Shown here one piece after another: positions 6,628 to 9,946 of a DNA stretch of 9,946 bases; position 1 is the stretch's first letter, and every line of letters starts with the position of its first letter. Origin of the DNA: an uncultured Micrococcus sp. (GTDB lineage Bacteria > Actinomycetota > Actinomycetes > Actinomycetales > Micrococcaceae). Both the position numbers and the translations under genes were made by a program. The notes below the pieces were generated by a model. That model was not told where the DNA came from and did not search any database. It worked only from the letters and a program-made list of their open reading frames with translations. The DNA is taken from the NCBI GenBank assembly GCA_946222435.1, contig CAMIOJ010000057.1, positions 1-9,946 on the forward strand, written 5' to 3'.

Positions 6628-7904
6628 GCGGTGGTCTCCGGACGGCGCCCGTAGACCCGGTAGCGCCGCTGCGTGACGGTGATCGGGCGCTCCGCGTCGA
6701 GGCGGAACAGGGTCTCGGCGTGGTCGTCCACGGTGAAGTCCTCGGGCACGTCCCACGGCACCAGGCCGAGGTACACCACCAGGGCCTCGGCGTCCGCAAA
6801 CGTCATGGCACCGGACCAGTCCCCCACGGTGTCCACCTCCAGGCCGGCGGCCTCCATGGCGGAGACGTCGTGCTCGGCCGTCACCTCCGGGTACTGCACC
6901 TGGCCCCCGAGCCATTCGCGCAGCTCAGGGACCTCGTGGCCGTGCACCTGCTGCGTGAGCACGCGCCCTCCCGGTGCGAGGACGCGGGCGATCTCCGCCA
7001 TGTCCACGGCCTCGTGGCGGGACATCACCAGGTCGAACGTCGCGTCCGGCCAGGGCAGCCGGTCCCCGGACTCGGCGTCGTAGGCCCGGACGTCCACGTC
7101 GGCTCCCGCGAGCGCGGCGGTGGCCACGGGGAGGTTCGGCTCCCACCCCTCGGTCGCGGAGACGTCCTTTCCCGCCGCCTCGGCTCCGAGTCGCCCGATG
7201 AGCCGGAGCAGGCGCTCCCCTCCCCCGGTGCCGAGGTCCAGGATCCGCTGCGCACCCCGCATGGCGGCAAGGCAGTCGGCCTCGAAGTCCCAGTCCGGGT
7301 CCTCGGACGTCATCCGACCGTCGAGGCGGGAGAAGTCCCAACCGACCATGCCGGCCGACTCGTGGGCCGAGCGCAGCTGCACGAGGCGAGTGCCGTCGTC
7401 GTGCTCCGGGGTTGCCGCCGCCCACGCCGGCGGGCGGCCGGCGGCGAGCAGCTCGCCCGCTCCGTTCCACTCTTGCATCCCGACGACGGCCAGTCCGGAG
7501 GTCTTCATCGTCACCTGCTCTCCGGTCAGGTGGGCGACGAGCTCGTCGCAGGCCGGGCTGTGACCGACCAGGACGACCGTGTGCGCACCGCGAGCGTCCG
7601 GGGCGGAGTCCAGGCCGCGGACGATGGCGAGCAGATCGGCGCCGACGACGGTGTAGGCCTGCTCGTCGGTGCGCTCGGGCACGAGGCCGGGGAGCTCGGC
7701 GGCGGCCAGGTGCCAGGCGTCGGCGGCGCGGGTGGCCGGTGAGACGACCGCCAGGTCGAGCTGCGGGGCATGGGCGGCCAGCCACCGTCCGGCCTCCGCG
7801 GCCTGCCGTCGGCCGCGTTCCTTCAGCGGCCGGTGGCGGTCTTCCACAGGGACGGACCAGTCCGACTTGCCGTGGCGCAGGACGATCAGGGTGCGGCGGG
7901 TCAT
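6624..7904 (-). CDS. Fusion of SixA-type histidine phosphatase and class I SAM methyltransferase
   Basis: 426 residues in one uninterrupted frame. Residues 1-165 form a short histidine phosphatase: strand TLIVLRHG with catalytic His11 in R-H-G (10-12), Arg59 in SPATRA, and the second catalytic His115 in VLVGHSPACDE. This is the size of SixA phosphohistidine phosphatases. Residues about 172-426 form a class I methyltransferase: helix LRSAHESAG, then GWDFSRLDGR (188-197), SAM-binding motif I ILDLGTGGGE (221-230), and LPWPDATFDLVMSRHE (283-298). Family members act on phosphohistidine proteins or small phosphoesters, and on small molecules or RNA, respectively; neither substrate is visible. No stop separates the domains, and the candidate internal starts (a GTG near residue 174 and an ATG at residue 186) lack a well-placed Shine-Dalgarno site, so a real fusion is favoured. 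The start is the ATG beginning the first phosphatase strand, six bases after a -10-like CATGAT. It is translationally coupled to the downstream nuclease-like gene. Confidence 0.82.
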   Translation of the reverse strand: MTRRTLIVLRHGKSDWSVPVEDRHRPLKERGRRQAAEAGRWLAAHAPQLDLAVVSPATRAADAWHLAAAELPGLVPERTDEQAYTVVGADLLAIVRGLDSAPDARGAHTVVLVGHSPACDELVAHLTGEQVTMKTSGLAVVGMQEWNGAGELLAAGRPPAWAAATPEHDDGTRLVQLRSAHESAGMVGWDFSRLDGRMTSEDPDWDFEADCLAAMRGAQRILDLGTGGGERLLRLIGRLGAEAAGKDVSATEGWEPNLPVATAALAGADVDVRAYDAESGDRLPWPDATFDLVMSRHEAVDMAEIARVLAPGGRVLTQQVHGHEVPELREWLGGQVQYPEVTAEHDVSAMEAAGLEVDTVGDWSGAMTFADAEALVVYLGLVPWDVPEDFTVDDHAETLFRLDAERPITVTQRRYRVYGRRPETTA

Positions 7905-7910
7905 GCACCC

Positions 7911-7916
7911 ATCATG
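7911..7916 (-). promoter_or_regulatory. Candidate -10 element of the phosphatase-methyltransferase operon
   Basis: CATGAT on the - strand ends six bases before the ATG at 7904. No Shine-Dalgarno sequence is visible, consistent with a leaderless mRNA. The hexamer is a partial match and no -35 is clear. Confidence 0.3.
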
Positions 7917-7937
7917 CCGGGCGGCCCGGACGGGCGG

Positions 7938-7943
7938 GATACT
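7938..7943 (+). promoter_or_regulatory. Candidate -10 element of arfB
   Basis: GATACT ends seven bases before the ATG at 7951; the surrounding GGATACTGG resembles CCATACTGG before the FAD enzyme start at 3348. The spacing suggests a leaderless mRNA, although GGTGGG (7944-7949) is G-rich. The -35 is not clear. Confidence 0.4.
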
Positions 7944-7950
7944 GGTGGGC

Positions 7951-8391
7951 ATGAAGGATCTGCGCGTCGCCCCCTGCCCCGGTGCGCCGCGGGGTCTGAC
8001 GATCCCGGCGGCCGAACTGGCCGAGCGCTTCGCCCGCGCCTCCGGACCGGGCGGCCAGGGCGTGAACACCACGGACTCCCGGGTGCAGCTCAGCCTGGAC
8101 CTGAGCACCTGTTCGGCGTTCACCGAGGCACAGCGCGAGCGCGTGCTGCAGCGCCTGGCCACACGGCTGAGGGACGGCCTGCTCGTGATCGACGCCGCCG
8201 AGCACCGGGCGCAGCGGCGCAACCGGGTGGCCGCGCGGGAGCGCCTGTCCGCCCTGCTCGAGGAGGCCCTGACACCTCGTCAGCGCCGCCGGGCGACGAA
8301 GCCGACCCGCGGCTCCCAGCGCCGCCGGCTCGAGGGGAAGAGGCGCCGGTCCGAGATCAAGCAGGCCCGCCGCCGGCCCCGGATGGACTGA
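7951..8391 (+). CDS. arfB: Peptidyl-tRNA hydrolase ArfB (YaeJ/ICT1 family ribosome rescue factor)
   Basis: 146 residues, matching the usual length of about 140. The catalytic domain carries the release-factor GGQ motif at 34-36 in ASGPGGQGVNTTDSRVQL, the signature of the YaeJ/ICT1 class, where the glutamine positions water to hydrolyse peptidyl-tRNA. The C-terminal tail (about 108-146) is rich in arginine and lysine (QRRRATKPTRG... KRRRSEIKQARRR), as expected for the extension that sits in the empty mRNA channel of ribosomes stalled without a codon in the A site. It lacks the codon-recognition domains of RF1/RF2, so it is not an ordinary release factor. It is transcribed alone, divergent from the phosphatase-methyltransferase operon, from a probably leaderless promoter. 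It ends one base from the stop of the convergent GalT-like gene. The assignment is firm. Confidence 0.93.
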   Translation: MKDLRVAPCPGAPRGLTIPAAELAERFARASGPGGQGVNTTDSRVQLSLDLSTCSAFTEAQRERVLQRLATRLRDGLLVIDAAEHRAQRRNRVAARERLSALLEEALTPRQRRRATKPTRGSQRRRLEGKRRRSEIKQARRRPRMD

Positions 8392-8392
8392 G

Positions 8393-9679
8393 TCAGGCGA
8401 TGTCGATGCCCTCGGCGAGGGCTCCGCCTGCCTGGAGCCCGCGCAGCCGGGCCACGGTGCGATCCCGGAGCGTCCAGGGGCTGATCGTGTTCACGTTGAT
8501 CTTCGTGGCACCCTCGAAGCCTGCCAGCGTGGAGACACGCCACTTCAGGCAGATGCGCCACGGGATGTGCGCGTCCACCCCGGCGGGCCGGGTGTGCCAC
8601 TCCTCGTTGCACGGCACGTCCGGGCCGGTCGCCGCATGGGCGGCGTGCAGCAGGTCGGAGACGGCGCCGAGCTCCTCGGGACGGTGTGCCCAGGGCTCGC
8701 ACGCGGCGGCCGTCGACCAGACCTCGAGCGTGGGATAGCGGTGGCCGACGCCGGCGAGCAGGACCGCGTGCGCGTTCTCGGCGACCACGAGCCTCTGCCT
8801 CCTCGCGTACCCGACCGCCCAGTCCTCGAACACCTGCGGATTCCGTGCGACGGCGGCCAGCACGGCCTCGTTCTGCCCGCCGTGCTCGTCGATGGCCACG
8901 AGCTGCTTGTGCAGGTGGTCAAACGAGGCCCCGGCCGGCTTGAGCCAGTTCTGGAACACGGACACGTACTTCACCGCCGGGTCCATGGCGGAGAGGTCCT
9001 GCGCGGCCTCTGCCGTGAACCGGATGAACTCGCGGTGCTCCTCAGGAGTGAGGGTGCCGGAGGAGGCGAGCTGGTGGTCCGTCTCCGCGCCGTCCACGAA
9101 GTGGCGGCGGGCGATGATCACGTCATGGCCGCCGCCGAAGAAGCCGGAGGCCGCCTCGATCCGCTCGCCCTCACTCATGCCGGAGATCTCGCTCTCCGTC
9201 GTCCCCGAGGCGCGCAGCTTGTTCTCGAGCACCGCAAGCACATGAGCCCGCCCCTCCGGCGTGGACAGGTAGGCGTCCCGGCGGGCCCGCACCGGCCCGG
9301 ACAGCTCATAGCCGTGGTTGAGGTGCCAATAGTCGTAGCTGAGGATCTCGAAGAGGTTCGGGACGCGGCGGAAGTCGGCCACGGTGGAGCCCAGCTCAGC
9401 GGCAGGCACGGCCGAGAGCGTGCGGTGAGTGCCGTCGTCGCCCCGCACGGAACGGGACTTCTCCGGCGGAGTCTCCCGAAGGCGACCGGCGCAGAAGGCA
9501 CAGTGGCGCCCCTCGGCCGCAGGGTCCAGTGGGACCGCGGCCGGGCGGGCCATGCCTAGCGGACGGCTGCCGCGGCCCGGGACCGTCCACACCTCGGTGC
9601 CGGTGAACGGGTTGCGCTGCTTGACGGTGCCGTCGGCGAGCTGGACGAGGAACTCGGGGACGTCGGCGGGCACGGACAT
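8393..9679 (-). CDS. GalT-like nucleotidyltransferase of the HIT superfamily (DUF4921-type)
   Basis: 428 residues. The N-terminus has QRNPFTGTEVW (21-31), like the opening of GalT proteins, and a zinc-type C60-x-x-C63 pair in CAFCAGR. GGGHDVIIARRHF (182-194) resembles the GalT strand before the catalytic region, and FDHLHKQLVAI (253-263) supplies the H-x-H-x-Q active-site motif, with His257 the probable nucleophile carrying a UMP or AMP adduct. The C-terminal part ends in W-R-I-C-L-K-W and an asparagine-rich strand (394-397). GalT moves UMP between UDP-glucose and galactose-1-phosphate, but this protein is longer than typical GalT and no galK, galE or other sugar genes adjoin, so the substrate is unknown; I believe it belongs to the DUF4921 group. 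AAGGAG six bases before the ATG at 9679 fixes the start. It converges on arfB. Confidence 0.8.
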   Translation of the reverse strand: MSVPADVPEFLVQLADGTVKQRNPFTGTEVWTVPGRGSRPLGMARPAAVPLDPAAEGRHCAFCAGRLRETPPEKSRSVRGDDGTHRTLSAVPAAELGSTVADFRRVPNLFEILSYDYWHLNHGYELSGPVRARRDAYLSTPEGRAHVLAVLENKLRASGTTESEISGMSEGERIEAASGFFGGGHDVIIARRHFVDGAETDHQLASSGTLTPEEHREFIRFTAEAAQDLSAMDPAVKYVSVFQNWLKPAGASFDHLHKQLVAIDEHGGQNEAVLAAVARNPQVFEDWAVGYARRQRLVVAENAHAVLLAGVGHRYPTLEVWSTAAACEPWAHRPEELGAVSDLLHAAHAATGPDVPCNEEWHTRPAGVDAHIPWRICLKWRVSTLAGFEGATKINVNTISPWTLRDRTVARLRGLQAGGALAEGIDIA

Positions 9680-9685
9680 GGGCGG

Positions 9686-9691
9686 CTCCTT
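9686..9691 (-). promoter_or_regulatory. Ribosome binding site of the GalT-like gene
   Basis: AAGGAG on the - strand lies six bases before the ATG at 9679. It is the best Shine-Dalgarno match in the window and decides the start over in-frame codons further upstream. Confidence 0.8.
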
Positions 9692-9710
9692 GGGCGGGAA
9701 CGGTGGAGAC

Positions 9711-9765
9711 AGGCCACAACCTAGCTGGTCTCGGTATGGGGCGCGGGGGTCGGCATCTGTGGCCT
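9711..9765. repeat. 8-base inverted repeat with 39-base spacer in divergent promoter region
   Basis: AGGCCACA at 9711-9718 is the exact reverse complement of TGTGGCCT at 9758-9765. The arms flank the candidate -10 region of the GalT-like gene and could be operator half-sites for a looping regulator. An 8-base match in GC-rich DNA can also arise by chance. Confidence 0.3.
9718..9723 (-). promoter_or_regulatory. Candidate -10 element of the GalT-like gene
   Basis: TAGGTT on the - strand fits the actinobacterial TAnnnT form and lies 38 bases upstream of the ATG, leaving a leader that contains the Shine-Dalgarno site. No convincing -35 is seen. Its edge overlaps the left arm of an 8-base inverted repeat (9711-9718 with 9758-9765). 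Confidence 0.4.
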
Positions 9766-9815
9766 CGGTGACGACCGGGTGAGCCGTGGCCAACACCTGT
9801 GCGCCGCCCCGGGGG

Positions 9816-9821
9816 TATCCT
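9816..9821 (+). promoter_or_regulatory. Candidate -10 element of the CoA-transferase gene
   Basis: TATCCT is a good -10 match in this GC-rich context and lies 40 bases upstream of the ATG at 9862. The 17-19 base upstream position shows no clear -35. Confidence 0.45.
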
Positions 9822-9861
9822 GGACGTCGGCCAGATCACTCGCACCACCCACGGAGGCCCC

Positions 9862-9946
9862 ATGTCAGCCCGCATCCACCACCCCGGCCTGCGGTCGAAG
9901 GTGATGTCCGCCGCGGAGGCGGCGGCGTTCATCCAGCACGGCACCA
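9862..9946 (+). CDS. Acetyl-CoA hydrolase / CoA-transferase family protein, N-terminal fragment
   Basis: Only the first 28 residues are inside the window; the gene continues past its right edge. The segment contains LRSKVMSAAEAAAFIQHGT, which matches the start of the acetyl-CoA hydrolase / succinyl-CoA:acetate CoA-transferase family, where L-R-S-K-V-M-S-A-E-E-A-A is a conserved opening before a G-x-T-V strand. Full-length members have about 500 residues and transfer CoA between acetate and acyl-CoA, using a glutamyl-CoA intermediate; the catalytic part is not visible here. GGAGG at 9853-9857 lies four bases before the ATG, and a -10-like TATCCT lies 40 bases upstream. It is divergent from the GalT-like gene. 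The family call rests on a short stretch but the motif is distinctive. Confidence 0.72.
   Translation, partial: MSARIHHPGLRSKVMSAAEAAAFIQHGT

Noticed and set aside
5416..7904. Restriction-modification system (methyltransferase plus PD-(D/E)XK-like protein in one operon).
   Set aside because: The methyltransferase domain lacks the N/D-PP-Y/F or P-C motifs of DNA methyltransferases and resembles small-molecule type enzymes; the nuclease motif is also altered and no specificity domain is seen.
1..9946. CRISPR arrays, tRNA or rRNA genes, insertion sequences, attachment sites.
   Set aside because: No regularly spaced repeats, cloverleaf-like tRNA, rRNA motifs, transposase motifs or target-site duplications were noticed by eye.

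Overview
The window is very GC-rich DNA with strong G/C preference at third codon positions, compact gene packing, 4-base stop/start overlaps and probable leaderless starts. This points to a high-GC actinobacterium. Several protein types (two-domain DUF3253 protein, GalT-like protein, CoA-transferase beginning) suggest Micrococcaceae, possibly Micrococcus, but no marker gene here proves the genus.

Layout. (1) 141-1841 (+): a complete thiamine-diphosphate enzyme of the acetolactate synthase/benzoylformate decarboxylase superfamily. It meets, tail to tail with a 3-base gap, (2) 1845-3284 (-): a serine hydrolase of the beta-lactamase/D-alanyl-D-alanine carboxypeptidase fold. (3) A 63-base divergent promoter region separates this from a + strand operon: an FAD-dependent amine-oxidase/phytoene-desaturase-like enzyme (3348-4622), a two-domain DUF3253 protein (4619-5146, ATGA overlap), and then what looks like the decayed remnant of a GNAT acetyltransferase gene (5143-5411, GTGA overlap, at least two frame changes). 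(4) Facing it on the - strand is a two-gene operon: a long protein fusing a SixA-type histidine phosphatase to a class I methyltransferase (6624-7904), followed by a PD-(D/E)XK-like nuclease (5416-6627, ATGA overlap). (5) A 46-base divergent region leads to arfB (7951-8391, +), which converges with a 1-base gap on (6) a GalT/HIT-superfamily protein (8393-9679, -). (7) A 182-base divergent intergenic region carries promoters for that gene and for the truncated start of an acetyl-CoA hydrolase/CoA-transferase (9862 to the window edge, +).

Most genes look like ordinary chromosomal metabolic or housekeeping functions. There is no sign of a phage, transposon, CRISPR array, RNA gene or classical defence island. 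The parts most worth a second look are the phosphatase-methyltransferase fusion with its overlapping nuclease, whose active-site ExK motif reads E-N-Y; the frameshifted acetyltransferase remnant; and the two divergent regions where all four starts have a -10-like hexamer 6-7 bases upstream and no good Shine-Dalgarno sequence. All three convergent junctions are extremely tight (3, 4 and 1 bases). All assignments come from reading motifs by eye; no database search was run.
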